Positions 11,667 to 18,892 of a stretch of DNA of 64,000 bases are shown in pieces. The stretch is taken from NCBI RefSeq assembly GCF_019550915.1, contig NZ_JAHWCI010000002.1, positions 468,056 through 532,055 on the forward strand, given 5' to 3'. Made by a program: the position numbers and the translations under genes. This stretch comes from Mumia sp. zg.B17 (GTDB taxonomy: Bacteria > Actinomycetota > Actinomycetes > Propionibacteriales > Nocardioidaceae). The notes beneath the pieces were generated by a model that was given only the letters and a program-made list of their open reading frames with translations, was not told the origin of the DNA and did not search any database. Positions within the stretch are counted from its first letter, which is position 1, and each line of letters opens with the position of its first letter.

Positions 11667-12068
11667 GTGAACGAGCGCACCGTCATCACCTTCGGCACGT
11701 TCGACGTGTTCCACGTCGGGCACGTCCGCATCCTCGAGCGAGCCGCCGAGCTCGGCGACCGACTGGTGGTCGGTGTCTCCGCCGATGCGCTCAACGTCCG
11801 CAAAAAGGGCCGAGCGCCCGTCTTCTCCCAAGACGAGCGGCTCGAGATCGTCGCTTCGCTGCGTTGCGTCGACGAGGTGTTCGTCGAGGAGAGCCTCGAG
11901 CTCAAGGGCGACTACATCCGCCAGTTCGATGCCGACGTCCTTGCGATGGGCGACGACTGGAAGGGCCGCTTCGACGAGTTCGCCAACCTCTGCGAGGTCG
12001 TCTACTTCCCGCGCACACCCTCGGTCTCGACCACCGCACTGATCGAGCACATCACCTCGACGCGCTGA
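11667..12068 (+). CDS. Cytidylyltransferase, glycerol-3-phosphate cytidylyltransferase-like
   Basis: Nucleotidyltransferase of 133 aa. It has the HxGH motif (FHVGHVRIL), the substrate segment FGTFDVFH at the start and the C-terminal STTALI match to the family's R-x-x-x-ISTT box, although the arginine spacing is altered (RTPSVSTT). Members activate glycerol-3-phosphate or related phosphates with CTP for teichoic-acid or lipid head-group synthesis (TagD type), so the product may be CDP-glycerol. Length fits TagD. The GTG start at 11667 is 6 nt after TAGCCT (11655-11660), a leaderless arrangement. No partner polymer genes are nearby, so the pathway is uncertain. Confidence 0.82.
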   Translation: MNERTVITFGTFDVFHVGHVRILERAAELGDRLVVGVSADALNVRKKGRAPVFSQDERLEIVASLRCVDEVFVEESLELKGDYIRQFDADVLAMGDDWKGRFDEFANLCEVVYFPRTPSVSTTALIEHITSTR

Positions 12069-12093
12069 CTCGACGCGCTGGCGCGCCGCGGGC

Positions 12094-12738
12094 TCAGGGC
12101 TCCTCGGACAGGCCTGCCCGCTGGCGACGCCGCAGCTGGACGACGCGGACAACCACGAAGACGACGACCACGAGCACTGCCGCGACGAGGACGACCTTCG
12201 AGTAGGTCCCGACCACGTCGCTGACGGTCTCCCAGCGTGAGCCCAGCCCGTAGCCGAGCATGATGAAGAGCGTGTTCCAGATCGCACTGCCGAGCGCGGT
12301 CAGCGTCAGGAAGATCCGCAGCGGCATCCGCTCGAGTCCGGCCGGGATGGAGATGAGGCTGCGGAAGATCGGGATGAAGCGGCCGAAGAAGACGGCCTTC
12401 GTTCCGTGCTTGGCGAACCACGCCTCTGTCTTCTCGACGTCGGTGACCTTCACCAGAGGGATGCGGGCCACCACCGCGTACAGCCGGTCACGTCCGAACG
12501 CCTGGCCGATCCCGTAGAGCGCGAGCGCGCCCACGATCGAGCCGAGAGTGGTGCAGATCAGGGCGGCGGCGAGGTTCATGTCGCCGACGCTGGCGGTGAA
12601 TCCCGCGAGCGGCAGGATCACCTCGCTCGGGATCGGCGGGAAGATGTTCTCCAGGGCGACGGCAAGGCCGGCCCCAGGTGCACCCAACCACTCCATCAGG
12701 TCGGCTGCGAAGCCCGCGATCCCTCCGATGTCACTCAC
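12094..12738 (-). CDS. DedA family membrane protein (VTT domain)
   Basis: DedA/SNARE-associated (VTT) membrane protein of 214 aa, a family linked to undecaprenyl-phosphate or phospholipid translocation. Seen: the re-entrant segment with ENIFPPIPSEVILPLAG and the later FGRFIPIFRSLISIPAG block, both hallmark DedA sequences with conserved E and R residues. The C-terminal tail is basic. GTG start at 12738 with TAGGCT (12750-12745, minus strand) ending 6 nt upstream, so probably leaderless. It is convergent with the cytidylyltransferase, separated by 25 bp. Confidence 0.9.
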   Translation of the reverse strand: MSDIGGIAGFAADLMEWLGAPGAGLAVALENIFPPIPSEVILPLAGFTASVGDMNLAAALICTTLGSIVGALALYGIGQAFGRDRLYAVVARIPLVKVTDVEKTEAWFAKHGTKAVFFGRFIPIFRSLISIPAGLERMPLRIFLTLTALGSAIWNTLFIMLGYGLGSRWETVSDVVGTYSKVVLVAAVLVVVVFVVVRVVQLRRRQRAGLSEEP

Positions 12739-12772
12739 GCGCCCAGCCTAGCGACGCGTGCCGCGGCCTCTT

Positions 12773-13231
12773 TCACGCACTCCTCCGTGCGCGCCTCCGC
12801 TCCCTCCAACGCCGCGTCTCGGTGTCGACGTCGCGGGTCGGGGTGATCACCGGCGGTCCGCCGCGGAGCTGCCGACGAGCCTCGACGATCCGGCTGTTGA
12901 AGGCCTCGACGGCGACGCGCACGGCCTTCTCGGACCCCAACCGGTCCAGGACGACGTCGAGAGCCCTGTCGTCCTTGCGCAGCTGGAGAGCCTCGGGCAG
13001 CGCACCCGAGATGTCCTCGCGGTCGATCAGCCGCTTCACCCACCAGTCCGGATCGTGGGTGTCGCCGAGACCGGGGATCGGTTTGCCGTGGAGGGGCAGG
13101 TCGTCGAACGCACCGCGTGCCATCGCGGCCCGGATCTGCTGGTCGACGAAGGACGCCTTCTGGACGGCGAACGCCTCCGCGTCATCGTCGCTGTGGGCGT
13201 TGCGCCGCCGGGCGCGGTCACGGTCGTTCAC
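12773..13231 (-). CDS. DUF1992 (DnaJ homologue subfamily C member 28-type) protein
   Basis: A 152-aa soluble protein with the DUF1992 core: Q.IR.A.ARGAFDDLPLHGKPIPGLG, then DPDWWVKR and the long charged helix to the C-terminus. The family takes its name from a region shared with DNAJC28, and its function is unknown. Both termini are highly charged. An SD-like GGAGGT lies about 10 nt upstream of the ATG at 13231, unlike the leaderless genes around it. It stands alone between DedA and the DHFR-like reductase, both on the same strand. Confidence 0.85.
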   Translation of the reverse strand: MNDRDRARRRNAHSDDDAEAFAVQKASFVDQQIRAAMARGAFDDLPLHGKPIPGLGDTHDPDWWVKRLIDREDISGALPEALQLRKDDRALDVVLDRLGSEKAVRVAVEAFNSRIVEARRQLRGGPPVITPTRDVDTETRRWRERRRARRSA

Positions 13232-13325
13232 GTGATCACCTCCGACTTTCAGGGTAGTCGGCGTCGTGCCCTGGTCGGCGCGATCGCCTGGATCGCGACG
13301 TTGCCGGTCAGCATCTCGGTCTGAC

Positions 13326-13886
13326 TCAGGACCGCACGGGCACGTAGGTCAGGACGACGTGCCCGTTGGCGAAGGCCTGCAGACCCGTGCGCTTCAGGGG
13401 GACGGGTTTGGCGAGGCCCGCCAGCGCCGGGATCCCTCGACCGAGCGCGACAGGATCGACGATGATCCGGAGCTCGTCGATGACCCCGGTCGGCAGCAGC
13501 TCGGCGACGAGGCTGGAGCTGCCGAAGATCGCGATGTCCTTGCCCGGCGCCTCCTTGAGCGCACGCACGTGCTCGGCGACGTCGTCGGCGACGAAGGTCG
13601 TCGGCCCCCACGGGTGCTCGGTCATGGTGCGCGAGGCCACGACCTTGGGCAGGTCGTTCATGAATCCGGCCACCACCGGGTCCTGGTCGTACGCCTCGGG
13701 CGTGGGCCAGAAGCTCGCCATCATCTCGAAGGTGACGCGTCCCATCAGGATCGCGTCGATGTGCTCGCCCTGGGCGCGTGAGTACTCCTCGAACTCGTCG
13801 TCGACGTTGAACCAGTCCGTGCCGCCATCGGCGTCGGCGTGGTATCCGTCGACGGACGTCAGCAGGAACGCGTACAGGTCTCGCAT
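13326..13886 (-). CDS. Dihydrofolate reductase-fold protein (RibD C-terminal domain family)
   Basis: A 186-aa reductase-fold protein of the RibD_C/YyaP group. Seen: an N-terminal LTSVDGYHADADGG, the GRVTFEMM segment, KVVASRTMT and the nucleotide-binding IAIFGSSSLVAELL, followed by DELRIIVDPVALGRGIP. This order is typical of the stand-alone family. Such proteins bind NADPH and reduce uncharacterised substrates and are often annotated as dihydrofolate reductase family; true DHFR activity should not be assumed. ATG at 13886 is preceded by a GGAGG-type site. It diverges from the PPOX gene that follows, with 131 bp between starts. Confidence 0.85.
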   Translation of the reverse strand: MRDLYAFLLTSVDGYHADADGGTDWFNVDDEFEEYSRAQGEHIDAILMGRVTFEMMASFWPTPEAYDQDPVVAGFMNDLPKVVASRTMTEHPWGPTTFVADDVAEHVRALKEAPGKDIAIFGSSSLVAELLPTGVIDELRIIVDPVALGRGIPALAGLAKPVPLKRTGLQAFANGHVVLTYVPVRS

Positions 13887-14017
13887 GGAGCCTCCTCGGC
13901 ATGGTGGTCGGGCAGGGAGGACATGGCGAAGGCGGCAAAGTCATCGGTGCGGGCCCGAGGCTGGCACAGCAGCGAGTTTCGCTCGGTCCGCCAGTGGGTG
14001 TGTGGAAGGATCGCCGT

Positions 14018-14464
14018 GTGACGGAGCTCCGAGACATCTTCACCGGATCCTGGCGCGGAGTCCTGGTGACGCTCAAGCGCGACGGGCGCCCTCAGCTCTC
14101 CAACGTCGGCCACGTGTACGACCCGGAGACCGATGCCGTCGTGATCTCGACGAGGGCCGACCGAGCGAAGGTGCGCAACCTGCGACGTGACCCGCGCGCA
14201 AGCTACTACGTGACCACCGAAGGGCTGGCCGCGTACGCCGTCGGTGAAGGGCTGGCCGAGGTGGGCCAGGTCGCGGCGGCGCCCGACGACGCGGCGGTCG
14301 AGGGTCTCGTCGATCACTACCGCGCCGTACGGGGTGAACATCCGGACTGGGCCGAGTTCCGTGCGGCGATGGTCGCCGAGAGACGGCTGCTCGTGACCGT
14401 GCGGTTCTCGCGCGTGTACGGGTGGGCGGGACCCGTCGCCTCTTCACGCACACCGTCTGCCTAG
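14018..14464 (+). CDS. PPOX-class flavin/F420-dependent protein
   Basis: Split beta-barrel protein of about 148 aa in the pyridoxamine-5'-phosphate-oxidase-like class, often annotated as an F420-dependent enzyme in actinobacteria. Seen: the strand-turn pattern VTLKRDGRPQLSNVGHVYD, then STRADRAKVRNLRRDPRASYYV, and a C-terminal VEGLVDHYRAVRGEHPDW block. The same block pattern recurs in the paralogue at 34462. GTG 14018 is chosen because GGAAGGA lies just upstream (14004-14010). The in-frame ATG at 13901 would add residues not typical of the family. Cofactor (FMN or F420) and substrate are not decidable here. Confidence 0.82.
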   Translation: MTELRDIFTGSWRGVLVTLKRDGRPQLSNVGHVYDPETDAVVISTRADRAKVRNLRRDPRASYYVTTEGLAAYAVGEGLAEVGQVAAAPDDAAVEGLVDHYRAVRGEHPDWAEFRAAMVAERRLLVTVRFSRVYGWAGPVASSRTPSA

Positions 14465-14501
14465 GGCGTGTCTCCTACGGCGGAGACCGCGTGGCTCACC
14501 G

Positions 14502-14975
14502 TCACGGCGTGACTGGGGGGCAGGTGGTCTCGTTCCGCATGGCGTCACGCACGTCGACCTTGGTCTCCTGGACGAGCTCGTCGAGGTCTCCACCAACGAG
14601 CTGAGCGACACCGTCATCGCCGATCCGCGATTCTTCAGGTTCGTCGAATGAAACGAAAACCAATCGCCGCTCTGGCCCTACCCGCCAGTGAGTAGTGGGG
14701 TCGTCGGGGTCGTCGACGCCGCGCAGCGAAACCGTCGTTGGCCCGTTAGCCGGCTTCAGCCAGGTTTCGACCTCGAGCGAGACATCCACATCACCCGACT
14801 CACCCCGAGCGACGACATCAGTGACATGGCCGACGAACACCTGTTCAGAGCACGCGACGTACTCTTCCGGCGACAGCCCGCCCTCCTCGTCTCGAAAAGT
14901 CTGCCCGCACCCCGCGGCAGCCCCGCCAATCGCCAAGATGAGGCTGAACAGCAGCCAACGGGCTACTGTTCGCAC
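14502..14975 (-). CDS. Putative lipoprotein, function unknown
   Basis: A 157-aa secreted lipoprotein. The N-terminus has basic residues, a hydrophobic core and a lipobox ending A-G-C with lipidated Cys23. The mature part is acidic and reads as a beta-rich domain (VFVGHVTDVVARG ... VDVSLEVETWLKP), resembling small OB- or tissue-inhibitor-like domains found in bacterial lipoproteins; this resemblance is impressionistic. The GTG start overlaps the end of a small upstream frame (14963-15139), so coupling is possible. The lnt gene at 46468 would be the acyltransferase that finishes such lipoproteins. Confidence 0.7.
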   Translation of the reverse strand: MRTVARWLLFSLILAIGGAAAGCGQTFRDEEGGLSPEEYVACSEQVFVGHVTDVVARGESGDVDVSLEVETWLKPANGPTTVSLRGVDDPDDPTTHWRVGPERRLVFVSFDEPEESRIGDDGVAQLVGGDLDELVQETKVDVRDAMRNETTCPPVTP

Positions 14976-15139
14976 GACGACTCGACCTCAGCTTGGGAGC
15001 CGAGACTTGCCGCTCGCTCGTTGCTCGCACGAGCGAGCTCGTCGACCACCTCTGACACGGGCACCCCAATCAGCGATTCTTCGAAAGTCGGTCGAACATC
15101 GGCATCGACGAGGTTGCGCCGGTTGCCGAATTGAATCAC
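14963..15139 (-). CDS. Possible small ORF or gene remnant upstream of the lipoprotein
   Basis: A 58-codon frame from GTG 15139 to the TAG at 14965-14963, overlapping the lipoprotein start by 13 nt. It begins VIQFGNRRNLVDADVRPTF and continues as an acidic helix (VSEVVDELARAS). Third-position and amino-acid use look coding. A different upstream frame reads RFKHAYLVIDRSNGR up to a stop at about the same place, which would read naturally into WAVIQFGNRR if one frameshift were corrected. It may therefore be the tail of a decayed gene. No good ribosome site precedes the GTG. I recognise no family. Confidence 0.35.
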   Translation of the reverse strand: MIQFGNRRNLVDADVRPTFEESLIGVPVSEVVDELARASNERAASLGSQAEVESSCEQ

Positions 15140-15246
15140 CGCCCATTTGACCGGTCAATAACGAGATATGCGTGCTTGAACCTCAGCGCCAGAGCTGGAC
15201 GACGACGCCGGTAGGGGAGCTGATGTCAGCCGGCCTGGCTGTCCAC

Positions 15247-15831
15247 CTAGGCCTCGATTGGCGCGGCTGATCTGGCGACCTGCTCGACCATCGCGAAGTG
15301 GGCTCGGCGGGCTTCCTCGTCGATCGGCTGCTCGTTCTCGGGGCGCAGCCCGGTCCGGCCGTCGACCGCCTCGCGCAAGATGTCGGCATGCCCGGCATGC
15401 CGGATGGTCTCGCCAAGGACATGGACCATGATGCCGAACAGGTTCGTGTTCGCAGAAGCCTCCGGCCACCAGGGCACGTGGCCGGGCGTATCGAGGGCAA
15501 GCTCGTTGATCGTCGCGTCCGAGTGTTTCCACGCGCGTCGGTAGACCCCGGCGATGTGATCGCGCGTCTCGTTCTCGGCCGCCCAGTGATCGCTGCGGTC
15601 GGAGTCCTGCCACCGGCCCAGCGGTTCCGGCGAAGGCCGGTCGAAGATCTCACCGAAATACCTGGCCTCGACCGTGGCGACGTGCTTGACCAGGCCGAGG
15701 AGGTTGGTCCCGGTCTCTGTCAAAGGTCGGCGGGCGTCATATTCAGACAAGCCATCGAGTTTCCAGAGCAGCGCGGTGCGGTCCCGCCCCAGCCTCCCGT
15801 GCAGGTTCGCCTTGGCGAATTCGTCGATCAT
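15247..15831 (-). CDS. DinB family protein (DUF664)
   Basis: DinB/DUF664 four-helix-bundle protein of 194 aa, a superfamily of metal-binding proteins that includes mycothiol- and bacillithiol-dependent enzymes. Seen: the helix start GRDRTALLWKLDGLSEYDARRPL, the first metal-ligand helix NLLGLVKHVATVEARYFGE and the C-terminal VHVLGETIRHAGHADILREAVDG with the H-x-x-H pair. A second DinB protein lies at 17305. ATG 15831 is chosen because the family starts there; the frame stays open to 15927. It diverges from the SRPBCC/ArsR cassette, and its upstream region holds the two GCAACC/GGTTGC palindromes, so the ArsR may control it too. Confidence 0.85.
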   Translation of the reverse strand: MIDEFAKANLHGRLGRDRTALLWKLDGLSEYDARRPLTETGTNLLGLVKHVATVEARYFGEIFDRPSPEPLGRWQDSDRSDHWAAENETRDHIAGVYRRAWKHSDATINELALDTPGHVPWWPEASANTNLFGIMVHVLGETIRHAGHADILREAVDGRTGLRPENEQPIDEEARRAHFAMVEQVARSAAPIEA

Positions 15832-15897
15832 GCGGCATGAGACTGCCACGGGTTGCTCGTGTACGCGAGGCCGGCCACACCGGCATCCTCGGGAAGC

Positions 15898-15961
15898 GCA
15901 ACTGATGGTTGCGTGATTGCTGTGCACCCGCTAGCGTGTCCTGCAACCAAAGGTTGCAGGA
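15898..15961. promoter_or_regulatory. Two ArsR-type operators and a -35/-10 promoter
   Basis: Two copies of one palindrome lie in the divergent region. The downstream copy is perfect, with ten-base arms TCCTGCAACC / GGTTGCAGGA around AAA (15939-15961). The upstream copy is GCAACT-GAT-GGTTGC (15898-15912), one mismatch in the arms. Between them TTGCGT (15909-15914) and TAGCGT (15932-15937) form a plus-strand promoter with a 17-bp spacer. The upstream operator overlaps the -35 and the downstream one covers the start region. The SRPBCC gene begins 8 nt after the second operator. The natural ligand is the ArsR-family repressor at 16427. Confidence 0.75.
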
Positions 15962-15968
15962 GGATGTC

Positions 15969-16430
15969 ATGGAGTTCGGATCGATCGAACGCGAGATCTA
16001 CGTCGACGCGCCGCTGGAGACGGTCTTCGAGGTCGTGAGCAGTCCTGAGCACCTGAAGCACTGGTGGCCGGACGAGGCGCAGTACGAGCCGACCCCGGGG
16101 TCGGCAGGGGAGATCACCTTCGGCGACCCAGCAGCCGACGGTGTTGTCGTGGCGTTCACCGTCGTCGACGTGCGGCCTCCGCGACAGTTCACGTTCCGTT
16201 GGACGCACCCCGCAGGCGCGACGGCGGGGGAGGACAACTCCTTGCTGGTGACCTTCGATCTCACACCGAAGGACGGCGGCACCCTCCTCCGGATGACCGA
16301 GACCGGTTTCCGCGAGCGGGGCTGGGAGGCCGCCGTGCTCGAGAACCAGTATCGGGAGCACGTCACCGGCTGGGACTTCTACCTCCCGCGGATCGCGCCG
16401 TACGTCGCCAGGCTGACGGCGCGGCGATGA
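15969..16430 (+). CDS. SRPBCC domain protein (AHSA1 type)
   Basis: A 153-aa START-like (SRPBCC/AHSA1) protein: a helix-grip fold with a hydrophobic cavity. Seen: EREIYVDAPLETVFEVVSSP, the HLKHWWPDEA segment and the C-terminal helix LENQYREHVTGWDFYLPR. The ATG at 15969 is preceded by AGGAGG at 15958-15963. Its stop overlaps the ATG of the following ArsR regulator (ATGA). This AHSA1-ArsR pairing is common in actinobacteria and is usually self-regulated, which the operators just upstream support. Ligand or client unknown. Confidence 0.9.
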   Translation: MEFGSIEREIYVDAPLETVFEVVSSPEHLKHWWPDEAQYEPTPGSAGEITFGDPAADGVVVAFTVVDVRPPRQFTFRWTHPAGATAGEDNSLLVTFDLTPKDGGTLLRMTETGFRERGWEAAVLENQYREHVTGWDFYLPRIAPYVARLTARR

Positions 16431-16777
16431 GCGTCGCGGTGGACGACCAGGTCGACGACGACCTCTGGTCCGCGATCGGTGACCCCACCCGGCGGCGGAT
16501 GCTCGACCTGCTCCTCACGAGCGGCGCTGCGACGGCGACCTCGCTCAGCGAGAGCCTCCCGGTGACGCGGCAGGCCGTCGCCAAGCACCTCGGGGTGCTC
16601 GACCGCGTCGGTCTCGTCCGAGGAACCACGGTCGGCCGCGAGCGGCACTTCCGGGTCGACCAGAAGCAGCTCGAGCGGGCAGTGGCACAGCTCAACGCCG
16701 TCGGCACCGCCTGGGACGGCCGTCTGCAACGGATCAAGCGGATCGCTGAGGCGATCGAGCGCACGCAACAGCGCTGA
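16427..16777 (+). CDS. ArsR-family winged-helix regulator
   Basis: A 116-aa ArsR/SmtB-fold repressor. Seen: IGDPTRRRMLDLLL at the start of the first helices, the recognition region LPVTRQAVAKHLGVLDRVGLV and the wing GRERHFRVD. No cysteine or histidine cluster of the metal-sensing type is present, so it is probably not a metal sensor. It is co-translated with the SRPBCC gene before it (4-nt overlap), and 45 nt later a second SRPBCC gene follows. The two palindromes at 15898-15961 are its probable operators. Confidence 0.9.
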   Translation: MSVAVDDQVDDDLWSAIGDPTRRRMLDLLLTSGAATATSLSESLPVTRQAVAKHLGVLDRVGLVRGTTVGRERHFRVDQKQLERAVAQLNAVGTAWDGRLQRIKRIAEAIERTQQR

Positions 16778-16821
16778 GGCGCGAATCAGACCAGCACGAA
16801 TCGAGAGCAAGGAGAACGACG

Positions 16822-17271
16822 ATGGTGGACATCCTGCACAGGGTCGGCGTCAAGGACGCCAGCCCCGCAGCCGTGTACGACGCGCTGACGACGCCCGAGG
16901 GCCTCGCCGGCTGGTGGACCGAAGACACGCGGGGGAGCGCCGACGTCACCGGGGGCGTCGTGGAGTTCCGGTTCCCGCCGATCGGAGGGTTCGACATGGA
17001 GGTGCTCGAGGTGGAACCGCCCGAGCGGGTCAAGTGGCGGGTCTCCGACGGTCCCGACGAGTGGATCGGGACGACGGTCACGTGGGACCTCCGCCAGGAC
17101 GGCGACTACACGATCGTGCTGTTCTCGCACGAGGGGTGGAAGGAGCCCGTCGAGTTCATGCACCACTGCAGCACGAAGTGGGCGTCGTACCTGTTGAGCC
17201 TGAAGTCGCTCGTCGAGACAGGGGACGGGGCGCCAGCGCCGGGCGACGTACAGATCAGCGACTGGCACTAA
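16822..17271 (+). CDS. SRPBCC domain protein (second of the cassette)
   Basis: A 149-aa START-like protein related in fold to the one at 15969 but divergent in sequence. Seen: VGVKDASPAAVYDALTTPEGLAGWWTED, FEFRFPP-like strands (VEFRFPPIGGFDMEV) and the C-terminal helix HCSTKWASYLLSLKSLVETG. AAGGAG lies about 8 nt upstream of the ATG. It follows the ArsR gene by 44 nt on the same strand and may be read through from the ArsR-controlled promoter. Function beyond small-molecule binding cannot be told. Confidence 0.87.
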   Translation: MVDILHRVGVKDASPAAVYDALTTPEGLAGWWTEDTRGSADVTGGVVEFRFPPIGGFDMEVLEVEPPERVKWRVSDGPDEWIGTTVTWDLRQDGDYTIVLFSHEGWKEPVEFMHHCSTKWASYLLSLKSLVETGDGAPAPGDVQISDWH

Positions 17272-17304
17272 GACGTACGGCATCTGGGGGACTACATTCG
17301 TCGG

Positions 17305-17865
17305 ATGGCAGATCAACCCCAGCGGTGGACCGAAGCGACCGTCAACGACGACATGTGGGCGGATCCCCACCGCGATCCGCGCGACATCGACCTGCCCAGC
17401 CCGGATGGCGAAGCAGCGACGTTGCAGGGCTCCCTCAACGAGCTACGCATGACCCTGCTGATGAAGTGCGAGGGTCTCGACACCGAACAGCTGGCCCGCC
17501 GCTCGGTGCCGCCCTCCACGATGTCGCTGCTCGGACTGCTCCGTCACCTCGTCGAGGTCGAGCGCAGCTGGCGCTCGTGGATCACGCCGGAGCAGCCGGT
17601 CGCCACGCTGTACGGCGACGATGATGCGGCGTTCGACGACGCAGTCGCCAGCGCGGAGGTCGTCGAGTCCGCCTACGCCGACCTCGCGCGAGAGCAGGTG
17701 GCGACCGACGCGCTCCTCGCGCAGTTCCCCGATCACGGCGCGCGGTTCGTCCCTGACGGAACCACCGTGAGGGGTCTGATGGCCCAGCGGATCGAGGAGT
17801 ACGCGCGGCACTGTGGCCACGCAGACCTGCTGCGCGAGTGCATCGACGGCCGCGTCGGGCAGTAG
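17305..17865 (+). CDS. DinB family protein (DUF664)
   Basis: A 186-aa DinB/DUF664 protein, paralogous to the one at 15247. Seen: a long N-terminal strand-rich lead-in, the first ligand helix LLGLLRHLVEVERSWRSW with its histidine, and the C-terminal IEEYARHCGHADLLRECIDG H-x-x-H motif. ATG 17305 lies 6 nt after TACATT (17293-17298), a leaderless pattern, so this gene probably has its own promoter rather than depending on the ArsR unit. Its TAG stop overlaps the GTG of the phosphotransferase gene by one base. Confidence 0.88.
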   Translation: MADQPQRWTEATVNDDMWADPHRDPRDIDLPSPDGEAATLQGSLNELRMTLLMKCEGLDTEQLARRSVPPSTMSLLGLLRHLVEVERSWRSWITPEQPVATLYGDDDAAFDDAVASAEVVESAYADLAREQVATDALLAQFPDHGARFVPDGTTVRGLMAQRIEEYARHCGHADLLRECIDGRVGQ

Positions 17866-18593
17866 TGACCGACGGTCCCTCGCACCGCCTCGCCGGCAAC
17901 ATGGGCACGGTGATGCGCCACGGTGACCGTGTGATGCGCGAGTCGGGCGAGTGGACTCCCGCCGTGCACCGCCTGTTGCGCCAGCTGAACGACGCCGGCA
18001 TCGGGGGAGTGCCTGCTCCTCTCGGCGTCACCGACGACGGCCGCGAGGTCCTCCGCTTCATCGAGGGGGAGGTGCCTGCCTCTCCGATGCCTGCGTGGGT
18101 CTGGGGCGACGCGGCGCTCGAGTCGGCTGCTCAGACGTTACGACGGGTTCACGACGCGACCGTCGGACTGAGCGTCGAGGGACCGTGGCGGTCGCCCACC
18201 CGCGAGCCGGCCGACGTGATCTGCCACAACGACTTCGCCCCGTACAACCTGGTCTTCCGTGCCGGCGTGGTCGTCGGCGTCATCGACTGGGACATGGCCT
18301 CTCCCGGACCACGTCTCTGGGATCTCGCCTATCTCGCGTACCGCATCCTTCCTCTCACCACCGACGACTGGGGAGACGGCTTCGCTCCTGCGGAACGACG
18401 ACAGCGCGCGCAGCGGCTGATGTGCGCCTACGGGGACGAGTGGCCTCTGTCCGAGCTCACCCTCATGGTGCGCCGGCGCCTCCTCGCGCTGGCCGCCTTC
18501 AGCGATCAAGCGGCACGGCGGCTCGGCAAGCCTGAGCTGAGCGACCACGCCGTGCTTTACCGGCACGACGCGCAGAACCTGCTCGACTGGTGA
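17865..18593 (+). CDS. Phosphotransferase family protein (APH/choline kinase-like)
   Basis: A 242-aa aminoglycoside-phosphotransferase-fold protein. The catalytic loop CHNDFAPYNLVF (HxDxxxxN with the catalytic Asp) and the Mg-binding GVIDWDMASPGPRLWDLAY are intact. The N-terminal lobe is short: no clear glycine-rich loop lysine is seen, and the start PSHRLAGNMGTVMRHGDRV resembles the truncated N-lobe of a common actinobacterial subgroup. The GTG at 17865 overlaps the stop of the DinB gene by one base, supporting coupling. The substrate is unknown, and resistance activity should not be assumed. Confidence 0.85.
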   Translation: MTDGPSHRLAGNMGTVMRHGDRVMRESGEWTPAVHRLLRQLNDAGIGGVPAPLGVTDDGREVLRFIEGEVPASPMPAWVWGDAALESAAQTLRRVHDATVGLSVEGPWRSPTREPADVICHNDFAPYNLVFRAGVVVGVIDWDMASPGPRLWDLAYLAYRILPLTTDDWGDGFAPAERRQRAQRLMCAYGDEWPLSELTLMVRRRLLALAAFSDQAARRLGKPELSDHAVLYRHDAQNLLDW

Positions 18594-18619
18594 GGTTGTC
18601 CACCTCTACGGTCGCTGGC

Positions 18620-18862
18620 ATGACGCCCGTCGAGAGTGCGGTCATCGTGACCGTTCTCTATCCGTTCGTGCCACCGCGGGACCTCGACGTCGTCCCGCAC
18701 CTCACCGTGGGGGACTGCGCCGACGAACCGCAGCTGGTCGAGGCGGAGCGCCACATCGTGCCGCGCCTTCCGGTCGAGGCGCCAGTCACCTCGGCATCCC
18801 TCTGGTGCGGATCTCCCGTCCCCGGATCGTGGCGCCAGATGGCGGCCTTGCCCCTTGGATGA
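18620..18862 (+). pseudogene. Internally deleted 2'-5' RNA ligase-like (2H phosphoesterase) remnant
   Basis: An 80-codon frame whose two ends match, from memory, an actinobacterial 2'-5' RNA ligase-family protein of about 170-180 aa. The start MTPVESAVIV runs straight into VTVLYPFVPP, then jumps to DVVPHLTVGD, and the C-terminal part (LPVEAPVTSASLWCG ... PGSWR.MA.LPLG) is complete. The first H-x-T of the 2H fold is lost at the first junction (IVT in place of HVT), while the second (HLT) remains. The reading frame is kept across both inferred deletions. TACGGT lies 7 nt before the ATG, so it may still be transcribed. Likely non-functional. Confidence 0.6.
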
Positions 18863-18892
18863 CGGTGGCCGGGGGACTGGTAGACAAGCGGC

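Noticed and set aside
16822..17271. Operator of the ArsR type before the second SRPBCC gene
   Set aside because: The 44-nt gap before 16822 contains no GCAACC/GGTTGC half-sites; read-through from the first promoter is simpler.
17865..18593. Aminoglycoside resistance gene
   Set aside because: The phosphotransferase fold is shared by many kinases, the N-lobe is short and there is no resistance context.
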